Part shown: positions 37,738-46,980 of the stretch, piece after piece
Layout: every line of letters begins with the position of its first letter
How positions within the stretch are numbered: the stretch's first letter is position 1
Notes under the pieces: model-generated
What the model saw: only the letters and a program-made list of their open reading frames with translations
What the model was told of the DNA's origin: nothing
The model's database searches: none
Made by a program: the position numbers and the translations under genes
Source: Salifodinibacter halophilus
Lineage (GTDB): Bacteria; Pseudomonadota; Gammaproteobacteria; Nevskiales; Salinisphaeraceae
Length of the DNA stretch: 64,000 nt
Reading direction: 5' to 3'
Assembly (NCBI GenBank): GCA_012999515.1
Contig: JABEEB010000001.1
Span: 1,922,001 to 1,986,000, forward strand

Positions 37738-37977
37738 TATAAAACGACCTCGAGCTTCCGTTTGCGTGTGACTAGCTCTTGGTCAAGGGACGCCCCGTGC
37801 CTTGAAACGCCGGTTTGCCTTAGTCGTCCACCTTTCGGCACTACCGGTTAGCAACGCTGGCCCGACGCTGATATCGCACGGCCTGACTAATGCTCGACCT
37901 CCGCATAATGAAGCGTCCGCACTAACGGGGATGATCCGTCGTTCTCAGGGCCGTCATCCATCTGCTGTTTATGCGCT
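37738..37977. other. Spacer between DUF2891 and operator repeat
   Basis: 240 bases with no gene, terminator or repeat that I can identify. It separates the DUF969-DUF979-DUF2891 operon from the second operator repeat. Confidence 0.5.
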
Positions 37978-38041
37978 CTGATCTACGACTAAAGTTGTTG
38001 AACAATCTAATGTAATTATTGTTCAACAACTGCTAGCTTGT
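37978..38041. repeat. Direct repeat copy 2 (operator repeat)
   Basis: 64 bases matching 34623-34686 with one mismatch. It lies 32 bases before the start of the NRAMP-like gene, which puts the palindromes in promoter/leader position. Together the two copies bracket about 3.3 kb holding DUF969, DUF979 and DUF2891. Confidence 0.97.
37993..38031. promoter_or_regulatory. Candidate GntR operator upstream of NRAMP-like gene
   Basis: Perfect 14-base inverted arms AGTTGTTGAACAAT (37993-38006) and ATTGTTCAACAACT (38018-38031) with an 11-base AT-rich spacer. Each arm contains its own TTGTT-N-AACAA palindrome, so two regulator dimers could bind side by side. It begins about 80 bases before the ATG. Confidence 0.7.
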
Positions 38042-38073
38042 AGCGATATTCTCTCGCACAACCGGACCGGCGG

Positions 38074-39297
38074 ATGACGACATCCACTACGACAGAACTG
38101 GGGAAGGAATCCACGGTTCCACGCAGCACGCTTTTGGGCGCGGTGTTCCTGATGGGCACGAGTTCGATCGGGCCGGCCTTCATCACGCAGACCACGGTGT
38201 TCACCGTGCAGCTCGGAGCAGCGTTCGCGTTCGCAATCCTGGTCTCGACGCTACTGGATATCGCAGTGCAGTTGAATGTCTGGCGCGTTGTGGGCGTTGC
38301 CGGTTTGCGCGCCCAGGAACTCGGCAATCGGGTGATGCCGGGGCTCGGTTGGCTCCTGTCGGTGCTCGTGTTTTTCGGCGGTGTCGTGTTCAATATCGGC
38401 AATATTGCCGGCACTGGCCTGGGCGCCAATGCGATGCTGGGTGTGGATCCGAAGATCGGCGGCACCGTGTCGGCGGCGGTCGCGGTGGGGATCTTTTCGG
38501 TGCGCCGAGCCGGGGTGGCGCTCGATCGCATCGTGGTGGTGCTGGGCGCATTGATGATCGCCCTGATGGTTTATGTCGTTTTTGTGTCGAGTCCGCCAGT
38601 CGGCATGGCGTTGAAAAACACGGTCTGGCCGGAGAAAGTCGATTTTCTGGTGATCACGACGCTGGTCGGCGGCACCGTGGGCGGCTATATCACCTACGCC
38701 GGGGCACATCGTCTGCTGGATTCCGGGGTGACGGGGCCGGGCTACGTTGGTGAAATCGCGGTGAACTCGGTGATGGGCATCCTCATCATCGGCACCATGC
38801 GTGTGCTGTTGTTTTTGGCCATTCTGGGCGTGACCGCCGGCGGTGTGGCGCTGTCCGGGGATAATATAGCGGCCGATGCGTTCCGGGCGGCGTCCGGCGA
38901 AGTGGGCATGCGGCTGTTTGGCATCGTGCTCTGGGCGGCGGCGATGACGTCGGTGATCGGTGCGTCGTTTACGTCGATTTCGTTTGTCACGCAGTCGGCG
39001 ACATCCGACCGCACGCGCCAGTGGGCGACGGTCGTGTTAATCGTGTTCTGTGCGGCGACCTATGCCGCGCTGGGGCAAGCACCGCAGACGCTGTTGATCT
39101 TTGCCGGCGCGTTCAACGGACTGATTCTGCCGGTCGGCTTCGGGATACTACTCTGGGTGGCCTGGCGGCGCCGCGATCTGCTGCAAGGGTATGCCTATCC
39201 GAAATGGCTGCTCGGTATCGGCGTGATTGCCTGGTTGCTCACGGTCTATCTCGGTGTGAGTTCTTTGGGCGGCTTGGCCGAGTTGGTGGGGTTATGA
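38074..39297 (+). CDS. NRAMP-family transporter lacking canonical metal motifs (YcsG-like)
   Basis: 407 residues, about 11 membrane segments. Overall NRAMP-like layout: LLGAVFLMGTSSIGPAFITQ at the first segment, TLVGGTVGGYITYAGAHRLLD at the sixth. True metal transporters have DPGN in the first and MPH in the sixth; here these positions read FITQTTVF and GGYITYAG, without Asp, Met or His metal ligands. NRAMP-like YcsG in Bacillus lies in the same kind of 5-oxoprolinase cluster. I infer an organic substrate or unknown role rather than Mn/Fe uptake. It converges with the gntR gene. Confidence 0.85.
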   Translation: MTTSTTTELGKESTVPRSTLLGAVFLMGTSSIGPAFITQTTVFTVQLGAAFAFAILVSTLLDIAVQLNVWRVVGVAGLRAQELGNRVMPGLGWLLSVLVFFGGVVFNIGNIAGTGLGANAMLGVDPKIGGTVSAAVAVGIFSVRRAGVALDRIVVVLGALMIALMVYVVFVSSPPVGMALKNTVWPEKVDFLVITTLVGGTVGGYITYAGAHRLLDSGVTGPGYVGEIAVNSVMGILIIGTMRVLLFLAILGVTAGGVALSGDNIAADAFRAASGEVGMRLFGIVLWAAAMTSVIGASFTSISFVTQSATSDRTRQWATVVLIVFCAATYAALGQAPQTLLIFAGAFNGLILPVGFGILLWVAWRRRDLLQGYAYPKWLLGIGVIAWLLTVYLGVSSLGGLAELVGL

Positions 39298-39337
39298 GTG
39301 GTCTGCGCGGCGATGCGGGGCACGCCGAATCAAGGCG

Positions 39338-40027
39338 TCAGTGCGCATCGGCCGCAATATGCGCCAGTAGTTCCGACTCGGCGAGATCCAGATAGTCCCG
39401 CAGGTCGTGTGCGGCTTCCAGGCGCCGGTTGTCGCGCAGTAGAGCGACCAGCGCGATGTTGCGCTCGACGTAGCGGCTGTGGAAATCCGGCATGGCAGCC
39501 ATGGCGTGAAAGACGAGTCGCATTTCGGCTAGCACCCGGGCCATGAGCTGTTCGAGCGTGTGGCTGCCGGTAAGCGCGATGATCGCTTTGTGCAGGTCTT
39601 GGTTGGCGTCGGCCATGGCCGGGATATCGCCCCGGTCGCGTGCGGCCAGCGCGCCGTCGACGATCCGCTGCATGTGCGCCAGTGCGTCGTCGGTCAGCGT
39701 GCCCCAGAGAACGGCGCCGGGTTCGATGGCGCGGCGGACGTTGTAGATTTCGCGGACCTCATCGGCGTCGGGCGAGGCGACGAACACACCGCGATTGGGA
39801 ATGCGTGTAACGATTGATTCGCCAGCCAGCGTGGTAAACGCCTCGCGCAGCGTGTTACGGGATACGCCGAGCGCGTTGGCCAGCGCTTGTTCGGACAGGC
39901 GCGTACCGGGCGTGAGTTGGCCCTCGGCGATGCGCGAGCGCAGGATGCCAGCCACCCAGGAGCCGGTATGGGCGTGCTCGGCCCGGGCCTGCTTTTCGTT
40001 ATCCCCCAGCATTTGCATTGCGTCCAT
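39338..40027 (-). CDS. GntR-family regulator, FCD subfamily
   Basis: 229 residues from the ATG at 40027; a GTG at 40057 is possible. N-terminal winged helix: ILRSRIAEGQLTPGTRLSEQALANALGVSRNTLREAF, then GESIVTRIPNRGVFVA. The C-terminal FCD effector domain (VREIYNVRRAIEPGAVLWG to HDLRDYLDLAESELLAHI) has the Asp/His residues used for metal and carboxylate ligands. It is the last gene downstream of pxpA-pxpBC-accC on the minus strand and the obvious candidate to bind the TTGTT-N-AACAA sites. Ligand possibly 5-oxoproline or glutamate; unproven. Confidence 0.9.
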   Translation of the reverse strand: MDAMQMLGDNEKQARAEHAHTGSWVAGILRSRIAEGQLTPGTRLSEQALANALGVSRNTLREAFTTLAGESIVTRIPNRGVFVASPDADEVREIYNVRRAIEPGAVLWGTLTDDALAHMQRIVDGALAARDRGDIPAMADANQDLHKAIIALTGSHTLEQLMARVLAEMRLVFHAMAAMPDFHSRYVERNIALVALLRDNRRLEAAHDLRDYLDLAESELLAHIAADAH

Positions 40028-40205
40028 GGCGTTCGCCGAACTCCGAAGCTCTCGCACACGACAGCGGGCGAGCGATTACATATCCTTCCGATACGCGATT
40101 CGGTCGTAGTTTAGATTCTGTACCAGCGAGCTGCATGCCGATTGGCTCGACCGTCCAACCGGGGCGGCAGCGAAGTCAGCCCGTTACGCCATACGCAGAT
40201 GGGGT

Positions 40206-41948
40206 CTACTCGATCGTGCCCAGGACTTCGCCGCTGGCGATTGTATCGCCGGCTTGTTGCTGGCTATGCGAGAAGGTGCCGGCGCGGTGCGCCGTGATGG
40301 TGGTTTCCATTTTCATGGCTTCCAGCACGGCCAACGCATCGCCCGGTTCGACTTGCTCGCCATCTGCGGTGGCCCATTTCACGAAGCTGCCGTTGATCGA
40401 AGCGACGACCGCGGCACTGTCGGCCGCAACATCCCCGGCTGGTGCCTCGACAGCCCCGACACCGCCGCGCGCCGGATCGAACAGGGCGGCAGTGATCGAT
40501 GCGGGCAACCCGAGCTGCATGGCCTTGCCATCGATTTCCACGGTGAAGCGTTGGCGCGGCGCGTCGGGTGCGGCGGCGGCGAGCTCGGGCGAGGCGGCCA
40601 GGCGTTCGCTGAACTCGGTTTCGATCCAGTTCGTGTAGACGCTAAAGGATGACTCGGCGGTGAAGGCCGACTCTGTGAGCACGGCGCGGTGGAAGGGCGC
40701 GACCGTGGGCACGCCCTCGACGACTAGTTCGTCGAGAGCGGCGCGTGCGCGGGCCAGGGCTTGCCGCCGCGTGGCACCGGTGACGATTAGTTTGGCCAGT
40801 AGTGAATCGAAGGCTTCGGGCACGACCGATCCGGAGCGCACGCCCGAGTCCATGCGGATGCCGTGCCCGGTCGGCGCTTCGAAGCGCTCGATGGTCCCGG
40901 GGAACGGCAGGAAACCGCGCGCCGGATCTTCAGCGTTCAAGCGAAACTCGATGGCGTGGCCGTGCGGCGCCGGATCTTCGGTGACTCGCAGTGCGTTGCC
41001 GTCGGCGATGGAGAATTGCTCGAGTACTAGATCGATACCGCTGGTTTGTTCGGTTACTGGATGCTCGACCTGTAGACGGGTGTTGACCTCGAGAAACGAA
41101 ATCAAGCCGTCCGGCGCGACCAAGTATTCAACCGTGCCCGCCCCGACATAACCGGCTTCGCGGCAGATCGCCTTGGCCGATTCGTGGATCTTGGCGCGCT
41201 GGTCGTCGCTTAGATAGGGCGCTGGTGCTTCCTCGACGAGCTTTTGGTTGCGGCGCTGCAGCGAGCAGTCACGGGTGCCGGCGACAATGATGTTGTTGTG
41301 TGTATCGGCCAGAATCTGGGCCTCGATGTGGCGCGGTTTTTCCAGAAAGCGTTCGACGAAGCATTCGCCGCGCCCGAAAGCGACTTTGGCTTCGCGTACG
41401 GCGGACTCAAAGGCGTCCTCGATTGCCTCGACGTGGTACGCGATTTTCATGCCGCGCCCGCCGCCGCCGTGTGCCGCCTTAATCACGATTGGCAGGCCGT
41501 GTTCATCGGCGAAAGCGCGCACGGCGTCCGCGTCGGCGACCGGCCCGTCGGTGCCGGGCGCCAGCGGCGCGCCGGCCGCCACCGCAATCTCGCGGGCGGT
41601 AACCTTGTTGCCCAGTTTCTCAATGGTCTCGGGTGATGGGCCGATCCAGACCAGCCCGGCCTCGCTGACATCCCGAGCGAAATCCGCGTTCTCGGATAGG
41701 AAGCCGTAGCCGGGATGGATGGCATCGGCGCCAGCACGCTCGGCGATCTTTAGCAGTTTGTCACTATTCAAATAGGTCGTATCGCCGGTTCCACCGTCCA
41801 GCGCGTAAGCCTCGTCGGCCAGCCTCACGTGCAAAGCGTCGGCATCGTTGTCGTCATACACCGCGACGGACGCGAGTTCGGCATCGCGTGCCGCACGGGC
41901 GATACGGACGGCGATCTCGCCGCGGTTGGCGATCAGTACTTTGTTCAT
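40206..41948 (-). CDS. Biotin carboxylase with C-terminal biotin carrier domain
   Basis: 580 residues. The biotin carboxylase part (1-445) is complete: [56 protein letters not shown] and [14 protein letters not shown]. After a spacer a BCCP domain ends the protein, with the biotinylated Lys near residue 546 (EAMKMETTI). It overlaps pxpBC by four bases. No acyl-CoA carboxyltransferase gene is nearby; the adjacent PxpB-PxpC fusion is related to the carboxyltransferase of urea carboxylase and is the likely partner. Automated annotation would call it acetyl-CoA carboxylase subunit, which context argues against. Confidence 0.92.
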   Translation of the reverse strand: MNKVLIANRGEIAVRIARAARDAELASVAVYDDNDADALHVRLADEAYALDGGTGDTTYLNSDKLLKIAERAGADAIHPGYGFLSENADFARDVSEAGLVWIGPSPETIEKLGNKVTAREIAVAAGAPLAPGTDGPVADADAVRAFADEHGLPIVIKAAHGGGGRGMKIAYHVEAIEDAFESAVREAKVAFGRGECFVERFLEKPRHIEAQILADTHNNIIVAGTRDCSLQRRNQKLVEEAPAPYLSDDQRAKIHESAKAICREAGYVGAGTVEYLVAPDGLISFLEVNTRLQVEHPVTEQTSGIDLVLEQFSIADGNALRVTEDPAPHGHAIEFRLNAEDPARGFLPFPGTIERFEAPTGHGIRMDSGVRSGSVVPEAFDSLLAKLIVTGATRRQALARARAALDELVVEGVPTVAPFHRAVLTESAFTAESSFSVYTNWIETEFSERLAASPELAAAAPDAPRQRFTVEIDGKAMQLGLPASITAALFDPARGGVGAVEAPAGDVAADSAAVVASINGSFVKWATADGEQVEPGDALAVLEAMKMETTITAHRAGTFSHSQQQAGDTIASGEVLGTIE

Positions 41949-43600
41949 TGTTCGAGGTCTCGCGCGTCCGGCATGCTGGCCAATGAATCGCCGGTTGGTG
42001 AATGAGAAGGGCGCCCGTCGGGGTCGACGATGGCAAAACGCACCGTGTCGCCCGGTGCTAGCTGGGCGGCGCGTGGCAAATCGCTGGCGAGGATGACCGC
42101 GATCACCGGATAGCCGCCGGTTACCGGGTGGTCCTTGAGAAAGAGCGCGGGTAGACCGGAAGGCGGAATCTGAACGGCGCCGGGCACCGCGCCCTCGCTT
42201 GGCAGTTCGCCGTCCCGACAGCGCGTCAGCGGTGCGCCGTTATCGCCATCCTCGGGCAGCGCTAGGCGCACGCCGATGCGATTGGATTGCTGGGTGACTT
42301 GCCAATGTGTGCGCGTGAAACGCGCGATTGTTTCGTCGTTGAACCAGTTGTGACGTGGGCCGAGCACGACGCGCACTACAACGGCGCCGTCTTCATCGGG
42401 TTGGGCGAGCGTGTCAGGTTCCGACGCGCCGACGACGTGGGTCGGCCCGGCTTCGCCAACTGCGAGTCTGTCGCCGGCGGTCAGCGGCGCGGGTCCGATG
42501 CCGGACAGCGCATCCCGCGAGCGACTTGCCAGCACGGTCGGCACATCGAGCCCGCCGCGCGCCGCGAGATAACTGCGCAGCCCGCGCGACGGCGGTTCAA
42601 GCGCGAAGGTCTCGCCATCGTGCAGCAAGAATGGCCTTCGGGCAGCCACACGGCGGCGGCCGTTTGGGCCATCGATCGTGGCCTTCTCGGCTGCGCCAGT
42701 ACAGGCCAACACGAGATCGCCGCGGGCGACGATAGTCAGTCCGCCGAGCACGGTTTCGATAACCGCATCGCCGGCCGCGTTACCCACCAGGCGGTTGGCT
42801 TGACGGGCCGCGGACTCATCGGCCACGCCAGAAACGGAGACGCCGAGATGACTCTGGCCCGCGCGTCCCAGATCTTCGATCAGCGACTGCAAACTGGCAT
42901 CGATGATTTCGAGCGACGGCTCGGTTGCCCCGCAGGACGGTGCGATTTCGTCCGGTGCGGGGGCGGATTCACGCTCGCTTAGGCGGTCGACTGCGACATA
43001 GCGCACGGTGTCGCCAGCCTGGATCATGGCCGGCGTATCGCGCTCAATATCCCACAGCCGAGCGTTGGTGCGGCCGATCAACTGCCAGCCGCCTGGCGAT
43101 TGGCGGGGATAGATGGCACTGAACGGACCTGCCAGTGCGACCGCGCCAGGGGGGACTTCGGTGCGCGGTGATTCGCGGCGTGGCACCTCCAGGATATCGT
43201 TTTCGCCGACCAGATAGACGAAGCCGGGGGCGAAGCCGGAAAACGCTGCCCGCCAGGTCTGGCCGGTATGGGCTGCGATCACGCCGTCGATATCCAGCCC
43301 CGTCAGCTCGGCGACAGCGTTTAGATCTTCGCCGTCGTAGACGACTTCGATCTCGTGCGTTCGCCCGGCGCGATCGTTAATGGGCGGTGCGTCGATATCG
43401 GCGAGCCGTTCGGCCGCGCGCGCGGCGCTGCGGTGCGAGTCGAAAGTGACCAGCAGCGTGCGCGCCGCCGGTACGAGGTCAATCTGGCCGGGCAGCCGCT
43501 CATCCGCGACATGCGCATGCAGCGCGAGCACGTCGTCCAGCGAATCCAGCTCAGCCAGCAGTGCCCGGGAGCCGGCCCAGCGCAGGCCCTGCAGCTTCAT
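41945..43600 (-). CDS. pxpBC: PxpB-PxpC fusion (5-oxoprolinase subunits; KipI-KipA / AHS1-AHS2)
   Basis: 551 residues from the ATG at 43600, overlapping the pxpA stop by four bases. Residues 1-205 are PxpB/KipI (AHS1): [49 protein letters not shown]. Residues about 228-545 are PxpC/KipA (AHS2): [45 protein letters not shown] and [17 protein letters not shown]. In E. coli PxpB and PxpC are separate and, with PxpA, hydrolyse 5-oxoproline to glutamate using ATP. The same domains form the carboxyltransferase of urea carboxylase. The fusion joins two normally adjacent genes. Confidence 0.93.
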   Translation of the reverse strand: MKLQGLRWAGSRALLAELDSLDDVLALHAHVADERLPGQIDLVPAARTLLVTFDSHRSAARAAERLADIDAPPINDRAGRTHEIEVVYDGEDLNAVAELTGLDIDGVIAAHTGQTWRAAFSGFAPGFVYLVGENDILEVPRRESPRTEVPPGAVALAGPFSAIYPRQSPGGWQLIGRTNARLWDIERDTPAMIQAGDTVRYVAVDRLSERESAPAPDEIAPSCGATEPSLEIIDASLQSLIEDLGRAGQSHLGVSVSGVADESAARQANRLVGNAAGDAVIETVLGGLTIVARGDLVLACTGAAEKATIDGPNGRRRVAARRPFLLHDGETFALEPPSRGLRSYLAARGGLDVPTVLASRSRDALSGIGPAPLTAGDRLAVGEAGPTHVVGASEPDTLAQPDEDGAVVVRVVLGPRHNWFNDETIARFTRTHWQVTQQSNRIGVRLALPEDGDNGAPLTRCRDGELPSEGAVPGAVQIPPSGLPALFLKDHPVTGGYPVIAVILASDLPRAAQLAPGDTVRFAIVDPDGRPSHSPTGDSLASMPDARDLEQ

Positions 43601-44355
43601 GTGAACTGTGCGATCTGGATGCCGGCGTTTTTCAGCGCGGTGTGCACGGCTGTGGCCGTGGCCACCGCCGACGGATTGTCGCCGTGCACGCAGATGCTCT
43701 CGGCGGCGATGGTCATCTTTGAGCCGTCGCGGGCAATGATGCACTGCTCCTCGGCCAGCCGGATCATGTTGGTTACGATTGTGTCGTCATCGTGAATGAT
43801 GGCGTCTGGTTCGCGGCGCGATACCAGGGTGCCGTCGGGGTTGTAGGATCGGTCGGCAAACGCCTCGATCACACCACGGACGCCGCGTTGATCGGCGATG
43901 TCCAGAACGGCCGAACCGGGCAGGGCGAGAATAGGTAGCGAGGCATCGTAGGTCGTCACTGCATCGACCACCGCGCGGGCGTGGTCTTCATTGCGCACGA
44001 TGGCGTTATAGAGCGCGCCGTGCGGTTTAACGTAGCGCACGCGATCGCCCGCGGCTTTCGCGAAGCTGCCGAGCGCACCGATTTGATAAAGGATATCGTC
44101 GGCGAGCTCGTCCGGCGCATAATCGATGAACCGCCGGCCGAAGCCGGCTAGATCGCGGTAGGCCACGTGCGCGCCGATGGTCACGTTGGCTGCGACCGCG
44201 GCACGGCAAGTTTCGGCTAGTGTCGACGGGTCACCGGCATGAAATCCACAGGCTACGTTAGCACTGGAGACCGATTCGAAGATCGCTGCATCGTCGCCCA
44301 GTCGCCAGCGGCCGAAGGATTCGCCGACATCGCTGTTCATGTCGATAGTGGGCAT
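43597..44355 (-). CDS. pxpA: 5-oxoprolinase subunit A (LamB/YcsF family)
   Basis: 252 residues, the family length. Start [15 protein letters not shown] is characteristic; then [47 protein letters not shown], and [22 protein letters not shown], each with conserved Asp/His/Lys of the metal-dependent deacetylase-like fold. First gene of the minus-strand operon pxpA-pxpBC-accC-gntR. Its promoter region, shared with the divergent DUF1445 gene, contains a TTGTT-C-AACAA palindrome. Confidence 0.95.
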   Translation of the reverse strand: MPTIDMNSDVGESFGRWRLGDDAAIFESVSSANVACGFHAGDPSTLAETCRAAVAANVTIGAHVAYRDLAGFGRRFIDYAPDELADDILYQIGALGSFAKAAGDRVRYVKPHGALYNAIVRNEDHARAVVDAVTTYDASLPILALPGSAVLDIADQRGVRGVIEAFADRSYNPDGTLVSRREPDAIIHDDDTIVTNMIRLAEEQCIIARDGSKMTIAAESICVHGDNPSAVATATAVHTALKNAGIQIAQFT

Positions 44356-44403
44356 AGCGTATCCCGTTATCTGCTGGTGATTTCAGCATGCCCGACAAGC
44401 AAT

Positions 44404-44418
44404 GATTGTTCAACAATC
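44404..44418. promoter_or_regulatory. Candidate GntR operator between pxpA and DUF1445 gene
   Basis: Perfect 15-base palindrome GATTGTTCAACAATC with a central C. It lies 49 bases upstream of the pxpA start and 51 bases upstream of the DUF1445 start, in a divergent promoter region. It is the same core as the two sites near 34640 and 38000. A single regulator could control both directions. Confidence 0.72.
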
Positions 44419-44468
44419 TGAATTGCGGCATGCTCGTCTCCGAGCAGCGTTCAGTCAGGGGATCGCGC

Positions 44469-45266
44469 ATGCATCAGACGAGCGATGACCGTAGCCGTTG
44501 GACGCCGGGGCGTGCCCGCGCGGCGTTTCGGGATGGCCTGTGCAGCCAGACCTCTGGCATCAGTCACGGTTATGCCCAGGCCAATCTGATCATCGTGCCG
44601 GCTGCGCAGGCGTTCGATGTCCTGCTGTTCGCCCAGCGCAACCCTAAGTCTTGCCCATTGCTGGGTGTGCTCGAGGCCGCCCGAGTCGAGGGCCCGCTGT
44701 TGCCGGATGGGGATATCCGCACCGATCTGCCCCGATATGTGGTTTATGAAAACGGCGTGAAAGTCGCTGACCCCGCCGATATTTCTGGTTATTGGCGCGA
44801 TGATCTGGTGACGTTCGTTATTGGCTGCAGTTTTACGTTCGAATCGGCACTAATGGCTGAGGGTATCCGGTTGGCGCATATTGACCAGGGCGTGAATGTG
44901 CCGATGTACAAAACATCACGCCGCTGTGCGTCGGCCGGCGCCATGGCGGGGCCGATGGTCGTATCCATGCGGCCGATCCCCTCGGCTCAGGTGGCGGACG
45001 CCGTACGTATTACGTCCCGCTATCCATCAGTTCACGGCGCGCCGGTGCATGTCGGTAATCCGCACGAACTCGGCATCATCGATCTGGAAGCGCCGGAATT
45101 CGGTGACCCTGTGACGATCGAACAAGGCTATGTGCCAGTATTCTGGGCCTGCGGCGTCACACCTCAGGCCGCCGTTATGGAGACTTGCCCCGAACTGGCG
45201 ATCGGTCACGCGCCCGGCCATATGCTGATTACTGATGCGTCGGATCGCGCATATCAAATTCCTTGA
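44469..45266 (+). CDS. DUF1445 protein (YcsI-like; D-glutamate cyclase relative)
   Basis: 265 residues from the ATG at 44469; an upstream in-frame ATG at 44406 would include the operator and was not used. Family text: [68 protein letters not shown], and THA-like C-terminal [15 protein letters not shown]1445 is annotated as putative hydro-lyase; the mammalian D-glutamate cyclase (D-glutamate to 5-oxo-D-proline) contains this domain. In this cluster a role linking D-glutamate and 5-oxoproline is plausible. Expressed divergently from pxpA. Confidence 0.9.
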   Translation: MHQTSDDRSRWTPGRARAAFRDGLCSQTSGISHGYAQANLIIVPAAQAFDVLLFAQRNPKSCPLLGVLEAARVEGPLLPDGDIRTDLPRYVVYENGVKVADPADISGYWRDDLVTFVIGCSFTFESALMAEGIRLAHIDQGVNVPMYKTSRRCASAGAMAGPMVVSMRPIPSAQVADAVRITSRYPSVHGAPVHVGNPHELGIIDLEAPEFGDPVTIEQGYVPVFWACGVTPQAAVMETCPELAIGHAPGHMLITDASDRAYQIP

Positions 45267-45446
45267 GTGCTATTGGTTGGCTGGTCCGGTGTTTGCAGAC
45301 GGCCAAAACCTGCTTGAACCGGCTATAGCGCTTTGGCGATTGATATGTCGCGTGGCGCGAGCGAAACCGGTTTCCCGATTAGCTGTACACGCAGCGCGGG
45401 GGAAACAGACACGTGACTTGGCGTTGACCGGTAGACTGTGCAGCTT

Positions 45447-46238
45447 ATGTGGATATTTACTTTAATCGGCGCTTTTATCGGCTGGTTGTTTGCGCGCTTG
45501 CCCGGCGCGCTGGTGGGCGGCGTGCTCGGGTTCGTCGCAGCGCGGCTGGCGGCCATGTTCGTGTCCCGCGGCGCACTTGGCACGATCCGTGCGCAATTTT
45601 TGGACTCGACGTTTGCCGTCATGGGGGCGCTATGCAAAGCCGACGGGCACGTTACGCGCGATGAGATACAGGTCGCGGAGCAGTTGTTTACTAAATTGCA
45701 CCTCGGCGAAGAGCAAAAGGACAAGGCACGCGAGGCCTTTAATCGCGGCAAATCGGCCGATTTTGATCTCGATGCTGAAGTAGCGAATTTCGCGCGCGTC
45801 GCCCGCGGCCAGCGGGCGCTGTTCCAGATGTTCCTTCAGGTCCAGATCGCGGCGATCGCCGCGGATGGCCAAGTGGAGACCAGTGAACATGAAATGTTGG
45901 CGCGGGTGGCGCGCGGGCTGGGGCTTTCCGAGGCTGAAATCGAGCAGCTCGAAGCAATGCTTGGCGCGGGCGGCGGTGCCAGCGGTGACGGCCTCGGATC
46001 GACAGCCGGCCAAAGCTCCGAGGATCAACTGAATCAAGCCTATACGGTGCTCGGCGTTGATGCGTCGGCCAGCGATAGTGAGATCAAGAAAGCCTATCGT
46101 CGCCAGATGAGCGCCAACCATCCGGACAAGTTGGCGGGCAAGGGCATGCCGGAAAACATGCGCGAGATGGCCGAACAGAAAACGCGCGAGATTAGCGCGG
46201 CCTATGAGCGTGTTTGCAAGGCGCGTGGTATCGGCTAA
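45447..46238 (+). CDS. djlA: DjlA-like protein: membrane anchor, TerB domain, J domain
   Basis: 263 residues from ATG 45447 (a GTG at 45438 is in frame). An N-terminal TM segment (WIFTLIGAFIGWLFARLPGA) is followed by a Gly/Ala-rich second stretch, a TerB-like helical domain (FAVMGALCKADGHVTRDEIQVAEQLF, AIAADGQVETSEHEMLARVA), a Gly-rich linker, and a C-terminal J domain with YTVLGVDASASDSEIKKAYR and the HPD motif in ANHPDKLAG. It should be a membrane-bound DnaK co-chaperone. Stands alone. Confidence 0.93.
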   Translation: MWIFTLIGAFIGWLFARLPGALVGGVLGFVAARLAAMFVSRGALGTIRAQFLDSTFAVMGALCKADGHVTRDEIQVAEQLFTKLHLGEEQKDKAREAFNRGKSADFDLDAEVANFARVARGQRALFQMFLQVQIAAIAADGQVETSEHEMLARVARGLGLSEAEIEQLEAMLGAGGGASGDGLGSTAGQSSEDQLNQAYTVLGVDASASDSEIKKAYRRQMSANHPDKLAGKGMPENMREMAEQKTREISAAYERVCKARGIG

Positions 46239-46331
46239 TCTCGATGGCCCCGTGCGGGCTCGGTGTCGGCTGATCCATCGGCCGCCTCCGGGGCCGTGCG
46301 TGCAATATCCGACAATCTATAGAGGGCCAGC

Positions 46332-46940
46332 ATGAGTGACCACACCGCCGCCACCGACGTGCCCATTCACAATACGCTTGCCGTGCGCTGGAGCCCATAT
46401 GTGTTTGCCCCTCGGCCGGTGCCGGAACACGACCTTGCGGCGATGTTCGAGGCTGCGCGTTGGGCGCCGTCATCCTTCAACGAGCAGCCAAGGCGCTATA
46501 TCGTTGGCGTCGCTGACGCGGCGGACCACGATGATACTCACGCGCGGATTCTGGCAACGTTGTTCGAGGGCAATCAGATCTGGGCCCGCCACGCGCCGGT
46601 TCTGGCGCTTGGTATTGCCGTGCACACGTTTGCTGCAAGCGGCCAGACCAACAAAGCGGCCGTTCACGACCTCGGCCTGGCCTCGGCCAATCTAGTTGTC
46701 GAAGCCACTGCGCGCGGGCTGTCCGTCCACCAGATGATAGGCCTCGATCCAGTGTCGGCGGCCGAAGCGTTTGCTGTGCCCGACGGCGCGGAAGTTGTCA
46801 CCGCGCTCGCGATCGGCTATGCCGACGAACACACTGACGCTGCGCCTGAGCTCCGCAAGCGTGAATCGAAGCCGCGGACACGCCAGTCGACCGATGAATT
46901 CGTGTTTACCGGTCGCTATGGACGGGCCGCGTCGCTATAG
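46332..46940 (+). CDS. Nitroreductase-family protein
   Basis: 202 residues. FMN-binding nitroreductase fold: NTLAVRWSPYVFAPRPVPEHDLAAMFEAARWAPSSFNEQPRRYIVG at the N-terminus in the usual spacing, NKAAVHDLGLASANLVVEATARGLSVHQMIG, and AVPDGAEVVTALAIGY at the end. Such enzymes reduce nitroaromatics, quinones or other acceptors with NAD(P)H. Substrate unknown. The rhomboid gene follows after 40 bases. Confidence 0.9.
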   Translation: MSDHTAATDVPIHNTLAVRWSPYVFAPRPVPEHDLAAMFEAARWAPSSFNEQPRRYIVGVADAADHDDTHARILATLFEGNQIWARHAPVLALGIAVHTFAASGQTNKAAVHDLGLASANLVVEATARGLSVHQMIGLDPVSAAEAFAVPDGAEVVTALAIGYADEHTDAAPELRKRESKPRTRQSTDEFVFTGRYGRAASL

Positions 46941-46980
46941 GTGTGGCGCTTCTGGTTATCCCTATATCTGTAGATCCCTG

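Noticed and set aside
34623-38041. The direct repeats as ends of an insertion sequence or CRISPR-like array
   Set aside because: No transposase or integrase lies between them, the repeats are promoter DNA with operators, and there are only two copies.
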